Part shown: in pieces, positions 37,341 through 49,224 of the stretch
Layout of the letters: the number at the start of each line of letters is the position of its first letter
Numbering within the stretch: position 1 is the stretch's first letter
NCBI RefSeq assembly: GCF_000321225.1
Contig: NW_004450397.1
Location: 4,311,669 to 4,375,668, forward strand
DNA from: Odobenus rosmarus divergens
Lineage: Eukaryota; Chordata; Mammalia; Carnivora; Odobenidae
Direction of reading: 5' to 3'
DNA: 64,000 nucleotides
Program-made: the position numbers and the translations under genes
Notes under the pieces: generated by a model
What the model was told of the DNA's origin: nothing
The model's database searches: none
What the model saw: the letters and a program-made list of their open reading frames with translations, nothing else

Positions 37341-38279
37341 GATCTAACTTAAGCTCTCCCTCCTGCCCTGTGTAAGATCTAATAGGAGGGTCTCAGAGAT
37401 CACAACCCCTTGACTCTAGGCAGCCTGTCAAACAGTCGATGGCTGCTTTTTCCTAGAGTGTGAAAACAGGCACCTATCAGTCAATCAACAAGTGCTTGAC
37501 ATACAGTAAACAGACACTGAGTATCTGAAAGGTGTTGTCTCTAGATGTAGCAGTCTACGGTGCAGTTCGTTGGAGCATTGTTGTAGGGTGACCAATGGTC
37601 TGGGTCCAGCTGGGACTATTCCAGGTTCAGCACTAAAGTCCCACACTATGGGAAATTCATCAGTCCTCTGGGAAGCTGAAATGGTTGGCCACCCTGTGTC
37701 AAGTAACATTCAGAACTGGTTTTACCCCACACACTCTAGACACACACACATAGTTGGGAAATGTGATCAAAAAGATATGACCGTCCATTGACCTGCAAAC
37801 TGGTGAAATGTGGGTTCCACTTGCTTTCCCTGCTTCCAGAGGCTGCTCCAAAGCCAGAGCCTTGAGATAGTGAGGTGGTGTTGAAAACACCTGCACAGTA
37901 TACACAGTATACACAGTAACTGAGCCCAGTTAAGGACACTTTATAAGCTTTTAAGACTTGGAAGACAGGTGCAGGGATCCATTCACCTTCCTGCCACCCA
38001 AGAAAAGCCTCATATGTAAGTTCCCTTTGCTAGTATTAAAATTGTCACCTACCACCTGGGGTGACCTGCCTCTTTCCTCAGTCTTTCCCTGCCCTCTGCG
38101 TATGGGGGCTGGTGTCAGATTACACCAGGAAAGCTCAGGAGATGGTTATGAATCTATACACACACACACACCCCATCAAAGGTAAGATCTGTTTCGTTGG
38201 TACCCACCACCCCCTCATGAACACACATAGCTTGGAAGTAGGGTTTCGAGGCATAAAGTTAATGCTTAGAAATGTTGGT

Positions 38280-38810
38280 TTATTTATTCAATAAAAATCC
38301 ATTGAGTGTCCTCAGTGTGTTGACCTCTGTGCAAGATGCTGGGAAGCAAAAGGACCCAAGTAGACACAACACCTGCCCTCACTGGGATTACAGTCTAGGG
38401 AGCACTATAGGAGCAATGACAGTGTAGTGGGGTGGGTGCTGTGATCACCAGGGTGAGTGTAGGATCCACATAGCTTATGGGAGGAGTGCCCAACCCACAG
38501 AAGAAGTAGGGACTTCTAAAGGGTGGGAGATACTAATTAGGTGAGAGGAGAAGTGCATATGTGAAGGGGCAGAGAGCTTCCTGAGCAGAAGGAATGGGGG
38601 TTTGCATGGGCTAAAAAGAGCATGGGAGCTCCTTTGAACTGGAGAGAAGGTCAGTATCTCTAGGAAAGATAAGAAAGATGGGAGGTAAGGGTAGGCAACA
38701 AAAGAATCTGGAGAGGTAGGTAGAGGCTGGTTGGCCTTGTAAAGCAGGTCAAGAAGCTGGGATGTGGTCCTGAGTGTGAAGCCCATATGGGTGAAGAATC
38801 ACAGCAATTC
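38280..38810 (-). repeat. L2 LINE 3' end
   Basis: TTTATTTATTCAATAAAAATCC, GCAAGATGCTGGGAAGCAAA, CACTGGGATTACAGTCTAGG and CAAAGAATCTGGAGAGGTAG follow the reverse L2 order over about 500 bases. Confidence 0.65.
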
Positions 38811-38951
38811 TGTAGAGAACAGAGATGGAGTAAACAGGAGTGAAAGCAGAGATTTAAGAATCACGGAGAGAGAAGAAGGCAGCTCAGACTGAGGTGGTGG
38901 CAGTCCAGGCCCAGAGAATCGGATGGATTGGAAAGATATTTAGAAATAAAA

Positions 38952-39156
38952 GGGGACGCCTGGGTGGATCAGTTGGTTAAGTGTCTGCCTTTGGCTCAGG
39001 TCATGATCCCAGGGTCCTGGAATCAGGTTCCGTAATGGGCTCCTTGCTTAGCGGGGAGCCTGCTTCTCCCTCTGCCTGCCGCTCCCCCTGTTTATGTGCT
39101 CTCTCTCTCTCTCTCTCTCTGACAAATAAAGAAATAAAATCTTAAAAAAAAAAAAG
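38952..39156 (+). mobile_element. CAN SINE
   Basis: GGGGACGCCTGGGTGGATCAG head, long (CT)n stretch and AAATAAAGAAATAAAATC tail. Imperfect flanking duplicate GAAATAAAAG and GAAGTAAAAG. Confidence 0.93.
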
Positions 39157-39206
39157 AAAAGAAGTAAAAGCAATGGAAGAATATTTTGGTTGAAAAATGC
39201 CCATGA

Positions 39207-39361
39207 AGGGATGCCTGGGTGGCTCAGTCCGTTAAGCGTCCGACTCTTGATTTCAGCTCAGATCTTGAGCTCAGGGTCATGAGTTCAAGAGTTCGAGACT
39301 CAGGGTCACCCCACATTGGGCTCCATGCCCAGCATGGAGCCTACTTAAAAAGAGAAAAAAA
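39207..39361 (+). mobile_element. CAN SINE variant with internal duplication of the B-box end
   Basis: Head GGGATGCCTGGGTGGCTCAG and GACTCTTGATTTCAGCTCAG core. A perfect duplicate GAAAAATGCCCATGA lies at 39192-39206 and 39362-39376. The middle carries a partial repeat (GAGTTCAAGAGTTCGAGACT and a second CAGGGTCA), and the CT stretch is absent. Confidence 0.92.
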
Positions 39362-39424
39362 GAAAAATGCCCATGATGGAGAAAGGGCGGGAGAAAAGAG
39401 AGGAATTGAGGGTTATGCTCAGGT

Positions 39425-39700
39425 TTCTTTTTTTTCTTTAACTTTTTATTTTCAAGTACTTTCAGACTTACAGAAAAGTTGCAAAAATGGTAGTTTCTGT
39501 ATATTCCTCCTCATGCGTCTCCCAATACTGACATCGTACGCATTCACCATACAACCATGAGAATCAGAAATTATGCTAAATACTATCACCAAATGAAAGA
39601 CCCCACTTAAATTTCACCAGTTTTCCCAAGAGCCATGTTTGGTTTGGGTTCCAGGCTCCCACACCTCATTTAACATTATTTATTTCTGGTCTCCTGCCAT
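39425..39700. mobile_element. L1M-type 3' UTR fragment
   Basis: CAGACTTACAGAAAAGTTGC, AAAAATGGTAGTTTCTGTAT and ATTTCACCAGTTTTCCCA are a recurrent old L1 3' sequence, also seen at 46810-47230. Confidence 0.5.
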
Positions 39701-39992
39701 TGGCAACAGTACCTCAATCTTTCTCCTCTTCCAGGATCTTGAAATCCCTGAAGACTATACATCAGTTGTTTGCTGAATGTCCCTCAAGTCCACCTGTGTG
39801 GCGTCCTTGGGTTTCTGCCTCTGACAGGAAGAAGGTAGGTTCCCTATGGGCAAGGGATGTCTGACTACTCACTGACAGATTCCCGGTTTCAGAAGCAGTA
39901 CTGACTGTGTTGAAGGGATGGCAGGGAGGGTGAGGTGCCAGCCACTGAGATACGGTTATTAAAAACACGCTTCATAGATCCCCTCCCCCATG

Positions 39993-40370
39993 GTATTAGT
40001 CTGCTCAGCTGCCATAACAAAATATCACAGACTGATGGCTTAAACAACAGATATTTATTTCTCACAGTTCTGGAAGCTAGAAGGCCAAGATTGGGGTGCC
40101 TGCATGGTTGGGTTCTGGTGAGAGAACCCTGGCTGGCAGACAGCTACCTTCCTGCTGTGTCTGCACATGGTGGAGGTGGAGCCAACAATTCTCTGGTGTG
40201 TCTTCCTGTGAGGGCACTAATCCCATCATGGCAGCCTTACCCTCATGACGTCCCCTAACCCTCTTACCCGCCCCCCACAAAGCCCTATCTCCACATATCA
40301 TCACATAGAGGGTTGGGCTTCAACATGTGAATTGCGGGGGAGGGCAACAATTCAGTCCATAGCGCCCACA
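39993..40370 (-). mobile_element. MLT1-type LTR
   Basis: Reverse-complement order: TTAGTCTGCTCAGCTGCCAT, AACAACAGATATTTATTTCTC, TTCTGGTGAGAGAACC, GCACTAATCCCATCATGG, and TTCAACATGTGAATTGCGGG near the end. Confidence 0.88.
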
Positions 40371-40429
40371 TTAGCAGAAAGCAGAAAATGTTGGTTAGAA
40401 AAAAAAATGCTTTTCTTGAGTAGATCCAT

Positions 40430-40900
40430 GAAAGTATTTAAGTACCTAATGGACTTGGGTTCTGTTAATGACATTGCCTTTTTGAGCCTGCTAGGCACAG
40501 TGAGTGATACAACAGTGAGCTATATGCGTGGCACCAGCTCTCTTGAGCTCACCTTCCACTGGGGAAAGGAAATGAAGGTCAATAGTGATAACAGGGCAGG
40601 CAGCCTGTGGTGAGTACATCTATGGGAGCACAGCCAGGATGAGATACAATGTAGGAGGGAGTCCTCATGGAGAAGGTGACACGTAAGGGTCACAGGTGAG
40701 GAGGTGGTTAGGGTTCGGGCTGGTGGTGAAGGCAGAAGGGAAAGAGGTTGCAAGTGAAACAAAGCCTTTGAATGGAAACCAAAAGGCAGAGAGCCAAGGG
40801 GTGTGTTTGGAGAATGGAAAATGGCAGGCAGTGGGGATTGGCTGGAGTGGCTGATGGGATGTCAAGGTGCTGAGGCTGGAGGCTGGAGGCTGGAAGGATA
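40430..40900 (-). repeat. L2-like LINE 3' end
   Basis: GAGCCTGCTAGGCACAGTGA, GAGCTCACCTTCCACTGGGG, ACTGATAACAGGGCAGG-like and GAGAAGGTGACACGTAAGGG match reverse L2 spacing. Confidence 0.55.
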
Positions 40901-41374
40901 GGTTAGGTCCAAATCGCAACAGTCTTTGCTTGTCATCAAACCAAAGGCATTTAGCTTTTTTCCGTGTCAGTAAGAAGCAGGAGAGCGAACTGCTCAGAAC
41001 TCTTTTTTGTGGAGCCAGGGTGTGGTCTGGGTGTTTCTTTGCCTCCTTACTGAAAGGAGTAGCTTTAGTGGAGGCAACACCCTGGACATGCTCAAGGACC
41101 TCTGGTCCTCACCGTCTTGTCTCCTGACACTCCTCATGTGTATCCCTTTCACATGCCACATCAGCTCACCTTTGTAAGTGCCAGGTTGCCCCTTCCCCCA
41201 TGGGGCTCTGGTGAACTCTTGCCCATTCTCCTAGCACCGGCTGGAGGTTCTTGTCTATGAGGCTGCCCGCCTCTGATTCATTTGAGCAGAATTGACTCTT
41301 CCCTCTTTTCTGCCCATGCTGTAACTAGAACATCTCTCCACCATTAATTTTATAACAGTTCCCTCACATACTTC

Positions 41375-41500
41375 AGTCTGACAAGACTGAAAGGTCCCTG
41401 ACAGAAGGAGCCATGTTTATTTCTCTGTATTCCTGGGGTTAGCACCATGATTGGCACATCATTAGTACTTAACAAATAACTACTGAATTTAATTATTTTT
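41375..41500 (+). repeat. L2 LINE 3' fragment
   Basis: CAGAAGGAGCCATGTTTATT, TTAGCACCATGATTGGCACA and TTAACAAATAACTACTGAAT match the L2 terminus. Confidence 0.6.
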
Positions 41501-41526
41501 AATTAAATAGTAGAAAGAGCACTGGA

Positions 41527-41880
41527 GGGGCACCTGGGTGGCTCAGTCAGTTAAGCGTTTGACTCTTGATTTAGGCTCAGGTCATGATCTCAGGGTCCTA
41601 AGATCGAGCCCCACATCAGGCTCTGCCCTTAGTGAGGAGTCTGCTTGAGATTCTCTCTCCGTCTCCNNNNNNNNNNNNNNNNNNNNNNNNNNNNNNNNNN
41701 NNNNNNNNNNNNNNNNTGATCTCAGGGTCCTAAGATCGAGCCCCACATCAGGCTCTGCCCTTAGTGAGGAGTCTGCTTGAGATTCTCTCTCCGTCTCCCT
41801 CTGCCCCTTCCTTGCTTGCACGCTCATGCTCTCTCTCTCTCTCTCTCTCAAATAAATAAATAAATCTTAAAAAAAAAAAA
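41527..41880 (+). mobile_element. CAN SINE containing the assembly gap and an 82-bp false duplication
   Basis: Head GGGGCACCTGGGTGGCTCAG, CT-rich stretch and AAATAAATAAATAAATCTT tail. A perfect 13-base target duplication AAAGAGCACTGGA lies at 41514-41526 and 41881-41893. Removing one duplicate and the gap leaves about 222 bp, normal for this family. The target site is inside a MIR. Confidence 0.93.
41667..41716. other. Assembly gap (50 N)
   Basis: Fifty N characters inside a CAN SINE. The gap is flanked on both sides by the same 82 bases (41585-41666 and 41717-41798), so it is probably an overlap that the assembler failed to merge. Confidence 0.99.
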
Positions 41881-42384
41881 AAAGAGCACTGGACTAGGAG
41901 CCAGGAGCCCAGAATCTAAACTCCAGCCCTACAAACCAACACAGTTACCACCTTTCTGAGTAAGGCTCTTCATCCATAAGAAGAGCAAGGAATGGTAATC
42001 TCTATTCCATAGTATTGTCCTGGAAGACTCTATTACGTTCCTGGAGCGTAACTAGAGCTGAAGTTCTGTCCTACCCCTTAATTATTTGCTCAGAATCTGG
42101 AGAGTTTATAGAGCAACAACAGGCATAACACAGATATTGCTGCTACCACTGATAGTTCTGCTTCATGCCAGACATCACCAAGGGCAGAAAAAAGACCTCT
42201 TATGCATATTTGAAGCAAAAATGCAGTGGGAAGGGGACTAGAAATTTGATCAAGAAACTAGCATTATCCAGGAGAGGGAAAGCAAAACCTACAAACAGAA
42301 CTGTACCAAGAAGCTAGAGCAGTTTGTCCAGGATGGCCAAGGCCTACCAGGACCAGTAGCATGACCTGGGGCCAGAATGCCACC

Positions 42385-42500
42385 AGACTTCACCTCTAGA
42401 CTGTAAGCTCCATGACAGTTGAGGCCTTGTCTGTTTGGTTCGTGGCTATATCATCTATGCCTAGTCCAGTGTGTGTGCATAACAGTAGCACAGAAACATC
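42385..42500 (+). repeat. L2 LINE 3' fragment
   Basis: CTAGACTGTAAGCTCCATGA, GGCCTTGTCTGTTTGGTTCG and CTAGTCCAGTGTGTG match the L2 terminal 110 bases. Confidence 0.65.
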
Positions 42501-42798
42501 ATGTAACTTGTTTGGACCTTGATTCCCTTGATCTCAAAAATAAAGGGACATCCCATTCTCCCAACATACTCTTCTATAAGCAACAAAACCTGTTAACATT
42601 TTCTAGCATGAGGGTAGGTAGCAATAATGCTGATGGCAACTGAGGAATGATAATTTAACAAGGAAAAAAGAGAGGCAAACGTAGTACCATGGTTGTGTCT
42701 TCCTGATCTCCACAGATGGGAGCAAGCACAGAGAGATGGGAGAACTGGAGAAGATGAAGGTCTGGAAACAACGTTGGGGCCAGTGCTATATTGATGAC

Positions 42799-42818
42799 TT
42801 TTTTTTTTTTTTTTTTTT
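42799..42818. repeat. Poly-T tract (20 T)
   Basis: Twenty T in a row, with no recognisable retroposon body on either side. Confidence 0.9.
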
Positions 42819-43229
42819 GACTCTTTGGCCAGAAAATGGCCTTTAGGTTAGAGAGAGCTAATCTGGGCCTTGAATGAGACACTATTTACAAACCTCAATG
42901 AAACACAGACCTCCACATGTTTGCAGTTTTGGGGCTTCTACACCCCCTTTGTCAATTGGCTGCCCTCCCCAGCCACCTGAGATACTGGTTACCATGGTGA
43001 CCATCCACAATGAGGGGGACCCCTGTGTCCCCTTCCTCAAGGGGGCTAAGTGAGGCAGAAGCCAGGCTGGACTAGGCCACACAGATGAAGCCCCAAGCCA
43101 AGCAAGACTCACAGCTTCCACAGTTGACACCCTAGGGAGGCAGCCAACGTGATTTCCCAGGGGACATAAAGAAAGGAGGATGGGTGAATGCTTGTGTCTT
43201 GAAGCACAGTGGGCTTTTCCATTCCTCCT

Positions 43230-43565
43230 GGGGGTGACGCTCCTTTCCTCCCTCCAAGTTTTTTGGAAAAGCTCCTACTTCTGCCTGAAATGCCCTCCCA
43301 CTCTCTTATCTTGGCCAACCTCAGGTCCAGCACAGATATCTCCTCTTATGAGAAGGCCTCCCTGATCCTCAAGCCTGCACACCATTGCACTCAGCACAAC
43401 TATCAGCTTACCATCCTGCCTTGTTATCACCCCAACTGCAGTTATGGGATGGCAAAGCTCCTGGAGGACAAGAGCCAGGTTCCAGTTCACTAGCATATCT
43501 AGAACCCTTAGCACAGTTCTGGCATAAAGCAGCTGCTCAATAAATATTTGCTGAATGAAGGAACT
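43230..43565 (+). repeat. L2 LINE 3' end
   Basis: TACTTCTGCCTGAAATGCCC, GAAGGCCTCCCTGATCCTCA, AGCTCCTGGAGGACAAGAGC and CTCAATAAATATTTGCTGAA are classic L2 3' blocks. Confidence 0.8.
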
Positions 43566-44589
43566 AGAAATTTCACTCCCCTGTTGTGGGAGGAAGATGA
43601 ATCAAGTTGATATCACAGTTTAAATAAAATCTACTCACCAACTTCCACAAGGTGTCTGTGGTCTGTGAAGCTAGAACTCCATTCCCTTTGCCTTCTATAA
43701 CCACAGAGCCTAGTGTTAAACAATAATCCTTCAACATAAAAGAAATTTGGGAAATGTTCAAACTCACTGCAAGGGGGACTTACGTTTTGTAAAGATTCTC
43801 AACAATAAAAGCCATAACATAAATTATAGGGTTATCCCTGAAAGCACTAGAAAATGAAATTAACCATGAGCTGACCCTATTCCTGCCCATTCTCCCTCCC
43901 TAGTCTCTTCCATTCTCCAAATGTTCTGGTTAATTAACACTTTACTACAATATAGGAGTGTGTTAGGAAGTGAATGAACTGAGTATTTTTATGGCTGAAA
44001 GAGGAGTGGGGGAAGGATGAATGACTTTCTCCTGTAAAGTATTGACTGGTATTTCCCAGTCTGAAAATAGGAACACAACACTTCACCTCTCTGGATCCTG
44101 GTTTCTCACTTCTAAAAATGAGGAAAATAACGTCTGCTCTTCCCTCCTTACCACAGGAATATGAGCTAGTGCCTCTGCATGTATTGGAGGATAAGGAAGC
44201 TCCTGGACCCCAAGGGTCCTTCCAGACTCTCCTGAAGCTTCCATATAAAAACTCAGTTCAATTAACCATGCAGGTTTCTGTGGAGTTACTATTCCCAGGC
44301 AGGTGGCTCCCAAGCACAGCCAGACCACGAGGCTCTTATTACAGAAAGGCCGTTAGAACGCAGCCCAGAGAAGCTAGCATTGAGAGTAATTGCTGGAGAG
44401 GAGTAAACCCACCCCTCCCCTCTCTGCACCCTGCCCACACTTTAATCCACCCAGCTCTCTGAGGAAACCTATCCTGGGTCCTAAAACATAGCAGGGCAAT
44501 TTGAAAAGCAATGAGAGGGAGAGAGGATTAGGCCAAGTGGAAAGGAATATGTTTCTAATGAAGAGAATGAGGTAGATCTTGTATTGCTG

Positions 44590-44850
44590 TACTTTGGCAC
44601 AAACTTTCCCCGGGATAATTCCTCCTTCTCAGCCCAACTTGTCCACTCAAAGATTAGCTTCTCTGGCAATCCTTGTCCTGTTTTCTCAGGCTTCGCTAGT
44701 CACCCTTCCTGTGTGGTCCTTCAGCACCTTAGATGCAATCCTGGTTCGAGGAACCCATCGTGTTGTCTTGGGGTTGCTTCTCACCCTAGATTCTGAGCTC
44801 CGCATCCTGCCTCCTCATTCCCAGGGCCTGGCACCCAGCTGTGCTGAGTC
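44590..44850 (+). repeat. L2-like LINE fragment
   Basis: TCAAAGATTAGCTTCTCTGG, TTCGCTAGTCACCCTTCCTG and TTCTGAGCTCCGCATCCTGC fit a diverged L2 3' end. Confidence 0.45.
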
Positions 44851-45119
44851 AATGGCCACACTGATCCTTTTGCTGCCATCAGACCAAGTAGACCAGGAAG
44901 GAAATGGACGACAGGACATTTTCATCTTTAAATCATGACCTTTGGGGATGGAAGATCCCTTAAGAGGTCATCAAATGTATTCCCCTCATTGAGCAAGATT
45001 AATGAAGTGCCTGGTGAGACATACTCACGTTCTGTCTTTGACTCAGGTCCCCAGCATTATTGTGCCCAAAGCTATCTTGTCCACCCTCAGCTAGCTCCAC
45101 CTCCCCTTTTGTGAAACCT

Positions 45120-45430
45120 ATTTAATAACTGTCTTTTCGTAGCAAATAATATGTCCTACCTTTTTATTATGTACAATTTCAACCACATATAAAAGTAGAA
45201 TAAAATTTAAAAAAATAAAAGTAGAGAAAAATATATAAAATATATATAATTATGAAATATATAAATACACATAAAATATAATGTAATAAAACATTTTTTA
45301 AGTAGATAAAATAGTACAATAAACCCATCACCCAATTTCAGCACTTTTAAACACATGATCAGTCTTGTATCATCTACAGTCACTGGATTGTTTGGAAGCA
45401 AATTCCAGCTAGCATGTCAAATAAACACTT
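45120..45430. mobile_element. AT-rich stretch with L1M-like fragment
   Basis: A very AT-rich, partly TATAAA-repetitive run (45180-45300), then CAATAAACCCATCACCCAAT and AGCAAATTCCAGCTAGCATG, similar to old L1 3' UTR sequence. Confidence 0.4.
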
Positions 45431-46334
45431 TTTTACTTCCTTTACATTCACAAGGAAGATGAAAATTAATTTAAATCATGAAGAACCTCTATGTATTTTT
45501 GGGGGGGCGAGGAAGAACCTTTGAAATCGTATCATATACTCCTCCAAAGCCCCAAACTGATTTTTTTTTCCTAGCAAACACTTAATGGGTGTCCAAAGCA
45601 AGAAACAAGGTGGCGACTATTATGTAAAACATCAGTACTGATTTTGCAAAGACTAGACCCTCCAGGCTCTGTCTGGAACAAAGGTGTGCAAAAGGCTGGA
45701 GCAGTGAAGAGACCAACACACTCAAATGCTTTTTTCTTCTGAATTCAATAGTCGTATTCCCTGTGCACACACCCGCCCCCTTCCCCCTCAGCTCGCTCAC
45801 TCCCACAAACATGCACCCAACAGGAGGAGACACCTTTGCACTCTCGCGGACACCAGCTCTCATTCATGGGCAGCTGCCTGGTTTGGGCAGCTGTCTTCTA
45901 AACATGTTGGAGAATTCAGAGCCCCAGTACTAGAAAGCTTTTCTTTCTCAAGTTGTGGAGAAAGTTGTCACATTGTTCCATGGAGGCTTAATTCTGTGGC
46001 TCCCAGAGGGATCGCCACAGGATGTATCAAAATAGACAACCCACACTCACTCAATGTGCCAAAGCACTCCTTTTGGGGTGTCAGGTTAAAAACTGTTAAA
46101 GCACCACTGCATAATGGCCAATGCTATTTCTGCTGATGATTATTAACTCTGTTTATATGCCTAAGATCCCATAAGGAAAACTTTATTGCCCACTCAAAAC
46201 TTTCACTCCTCAGGTGTCACCTTGTCAATCTTGAAGCACTTAGCACACAGCACTTATACCCAGGGAAATGTGCGAGGAATGTTTATCATCCTCCCTGGAT
46301 AGAGGTGGAAGGAGCACCCAGACAGAGAGTTCAT

Positions 46335-46725
46335 GTTTATGGGGAGCCCCTTCATGCACTGCAGTAGGTGTTGTCTACTCAAATTCTTGTGACGATGCTA
46401 TGAAGTATTTTTTTTAAAGATTTTATTTATTTATTTGACAGAGAAAGAGACAGCGAGAGAGGGAACACAAGCAGCGGGAGTGGGAGAGGGAGAAGCAGGC
46501 TTCCAGCCGAGCAGGGAGCCTGATGCGGGGCTCGATCCCAGGACGCTGGGATCATGACCTGAGCTGAAGGCAGAAGCTTAACAACTGAGCCACCCAGGCG
46601 CCCCTATGAAGTATTTTTTATTTGCTCCATGGTACAGACAAAAGACACTTAAGTTCAAAGGATTTAAATGATTTGCCCAAAGCCCACAGCTAGGAAGTTC
46701 TAGAGCCCAAGTTCTAAATGAGGTA
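46335..46725 (-). repeat. MIR SINE split by a CAN SINE
   Basis: CTCAAATTCTTGTGACGATG before the CAN SINE and TGGTACAGACAAAAGACACT, GATTTGCCCAAAGCCCACAG after it read as one MIR. Confidence 0.7.
46414..46603 (-). mobile_element. CAN SINE inserted in a MIR
   Basis: Reverse-complement form, near consensus, ending CCACCCAGGCGCCC. Target duplicate TATGAAGTATTTTTT on both sides. MIR sequence continues on each side. Confidence 0.95.
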
Positions 46726-46809
46726 TTTTTTTTTTTAACCATCAAAATCATGGCCTTTTTTCTGTACTAGTAATTCCCAATTTTTCCATGTAGAAGTAAC
46801 TACACCCAT

Positions 46810-47230
46810 TGAAATTATTTTTATTTTTTAACTTTTAATTTTGCAGTAATCTCAGATTCACTTAAAAACTTGTAAAAATGGCACAAAGCGTTCCCATTGA
46901 CCCTTCAGCCAACTTCCCCAACGGTTAACATCTTACAGACCAGTGACCAAAACCAGGAGCTTAACGTTGATATGATACTGTTAACTAGTTTACACACCTT
47001 ATTCAAGTGTCACCAACTGTCCCACTAATGTCCTTTACCCCGTGCAGAATTCAATTCAGATCACGCATCGTATTTAGTTGTCATATCTTCTTAGACTCCT
47101 CTAATCTGGGACATTTCCCTCATTGTTCTTCATTCTCCGTGACCTTGACACTTTTGGAAAGTACTGGCTAGTTGTTCTGTAGAATGTCCCTCGATTTAGC
47201 TCCCTTTTAATGTGTCACTTTCACAAACCC
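46810..47230. mobile_element. L1M-type 3' UTR fragment
   Basis: ATCTCAGATTCACTTAAAAAC, GGTTAACATCTTACAGACC, CCACTAATGTCCTTTACCCC, GACCTTGACACTTTTGGAAA and TGTAGAATGTCCCTCGATTT follow the same consensus as 39425-39700, and extend further. Confidence 0.6.
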
Positions 47231-47554
47231 TCAAGTGACTTGACTAGTACTTTGAGTATTTGTTGATTGAGAATATACTTACTGACACGATGCTACACTA
47301 AAGTGAAGGATGCTTTTGATTTTGTTCATCACAGTGGCTTTCATACACATTTAAAAAAAAGAAGGAAAACCGGGGGAAAATTTTCACTTAGTCTACCAGC
47401 AGTGCTTGGGTATATTTAGTTTCATCTAACCTGATGATGTCTTGGCAGCGCCTCCTGAGATCAGCAGCCACAGTCACACACACAACAAGGCAGAAATTCT
47501 CAAAGAAAATTTGAAGAAGTGAGTAAGGTCAGATAACAACATTAAGAGCTAATG

Positions 47555-47790
47555 TTTATTGGACATTTGCAAATTTATCCTTATGTTTGCATTCCACACT
47601 ATGCCAAGAGTTTTGCATGTGTTCTATCATTTGAACCTCACAGCAACCTCTGAGACAGATACTATTACTATCATTCCCATTCTATAGTGGAGAAAAATGA
47701 AGATTCTGGGTCTGTAAATGATTTTCCCAATATCATACCACTACTACACAGCAACACTGGGATTTAAAAGCAGTTCTGCTTGGCTATGTA
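47555..47790 (-). repeat. MIR SINE
   Basis: TTTGAACCTCACAGCAACCT, ATACTATTACTATCATTCCC and ACACAGCAACACTGGGATTT match MIR order. Confidence 0.75.
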
Positions 47791-48079
47791 GGCCCCATGT
47801 TCTTATCCACTGTGCTAACTTTCTGCAAAAACATCTTTGATTCTTTGCTTCCATTGTTCCTATGCCTGGAACGGTCTTCATTGTCCTATTTTCCATATTT
47901 TTCCTTGATTTGGTCTTTAAGGTCCAGTTCTAAGTTCATTCTTCTAGGGAAACTGCTGTTGGTGGAGGGGGGAGTTGGTATGCCGGCCCCAGGTACGTCT
48001 CCTCCACATGATATGGCATGAGGAGGATAGCAGAACTAGAAGGGGCTTGGATATTTCTGAGGACAACCTCCTCCTTTTA

Positions 48080-48215
48080 TAACTGAGGAGATAGTAATAA
48101 AACCACTGGTATTTACTGAGTGCTCACTGTGGGTCAAGCAGTTTCTACATGCCCAATATGTGTTCTCTCATTTACCTTTCTCACAACCCTAAGAGAGAGG
48201 TACTAATACTGTTGA
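48080..48215 (-). repeat. MIR SINE fragment
   Basis: TATTTACTGAGTGCTCACTG, CATTTACCTTTCTCACAACC and AGAGAGGTACTAATACTGTT match the MIR 3' half in reverse. Confidence 0.55.
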
Positions 48216-48899
48216 GGGAGAGACGTCTAGAGCTCACCATACCTGAGTTTCCTCTCTTTCCAGGCACCCAGGAGGATGACACTCTCCATCCCTACTGCTA
48301 TTAGGGATGAGCCATTCTCGATCCAGCCAATGAGCTGTAGGTAAAAGCCAAGTGTCATTTGTGAGCTGATGCATGTCATTGTGGGTACTCAGTGAGCTAT
48401 GGGACAGCAAGCTGCGTGCTTTCTCTTGCCTTGCCTTGGGACTCTGGGTCTTCCCCAGTGAGGCCCCTGATTTGACTTTGTTCAAGAATACTCTCTGAAC
48501 ATAATTCAGGAGTGAGCATTAATGGTTGTATTAGCCGGGGAAATTAACACTAGCTGGGCAACAGACAAACCTCCAGGTCTCAGCATCTTAATATAATCAA
48601 AGTTTGCATCTCCCTCATGTTACAGCCCTGTGTTGGTTAGATTTTCCATCTTGCAGCTATCCTGTTTGAAACTTATAGCTCTCAGATCACTGAGGCAGGG
48701 AAAGAGAGAGATGCAAGAGGTATCACTTCCTGTCTCTGCCCTGAGTGACATGTTACTTCCTTCTTAGTCACACGGTGCTATGTCCTCTCTCCACCTCCAG
48801 TGCCCACCCGCCTGTTGCTTGTATGTCCTCAGGTCTGGGGGAGGCATCTCTTCCCCCACACTTTGGTTGCCTCTCCAAACTGTTGCCTAATACACAGCC

Positions 48900-49065
48900 T
48901 TCCTGAATCACCTGCATTAGAACTGTCAAAGCCAGTGGTCGAAAATGCAGATTCCAGGGCACTACCCTGGGGCCATGGCCTGGGACTCAGCATTCCCCCC
49001 TTGAGGCACTTCTTGGTATCCACAAACGTTTCAGAACTATTACAAAGTATGCGGCTCAGGTCAAT
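48900..49065 (+). repeat. MER5-like DNA transposon remnant
   Basis: CTGAATCACCTGCATTAGAA, AAAATGCAGATTCCAGGGCA and CTGGGACTCAGCATTCCCC follow MER5. Confidence 0.6.
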
Positions 49066-49224
49066 GTCAGCCAAACTTCAGTCACGTACACTTTCAAGGT
49101 ATGCATGTACTATCTATACTATTATTTACTTGATACTTAACATTTTTCTTGAAATGTCTTACATTTTTACTTCAATAAATGTATTTCTAAAGGAGACTTT
49201 TGTCACTACCATAAATAAAAAACT

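Larger units (their letters stand above)
41505..42060 (+). repeat. MIR SINE split by the gapped CAN SINE
   Basis: AGAGCACTGGACTAGGAGCC, TACCACCTTTCTGAGTAAGG and CATAAGAAGAGCAAGGAATG form a plus-orientation MIR whose 5' end was the SINE's target. Confidence 0.65.

Noticed and set aside
37894..37920. Three tandem copies of a CACAGTATA-like unit
   Set aside because: Too short and too few copies to be meaningful.
41582..41851. Frame spanning the N gap
   Set aside because: A SINE translated across an assembly artefact.
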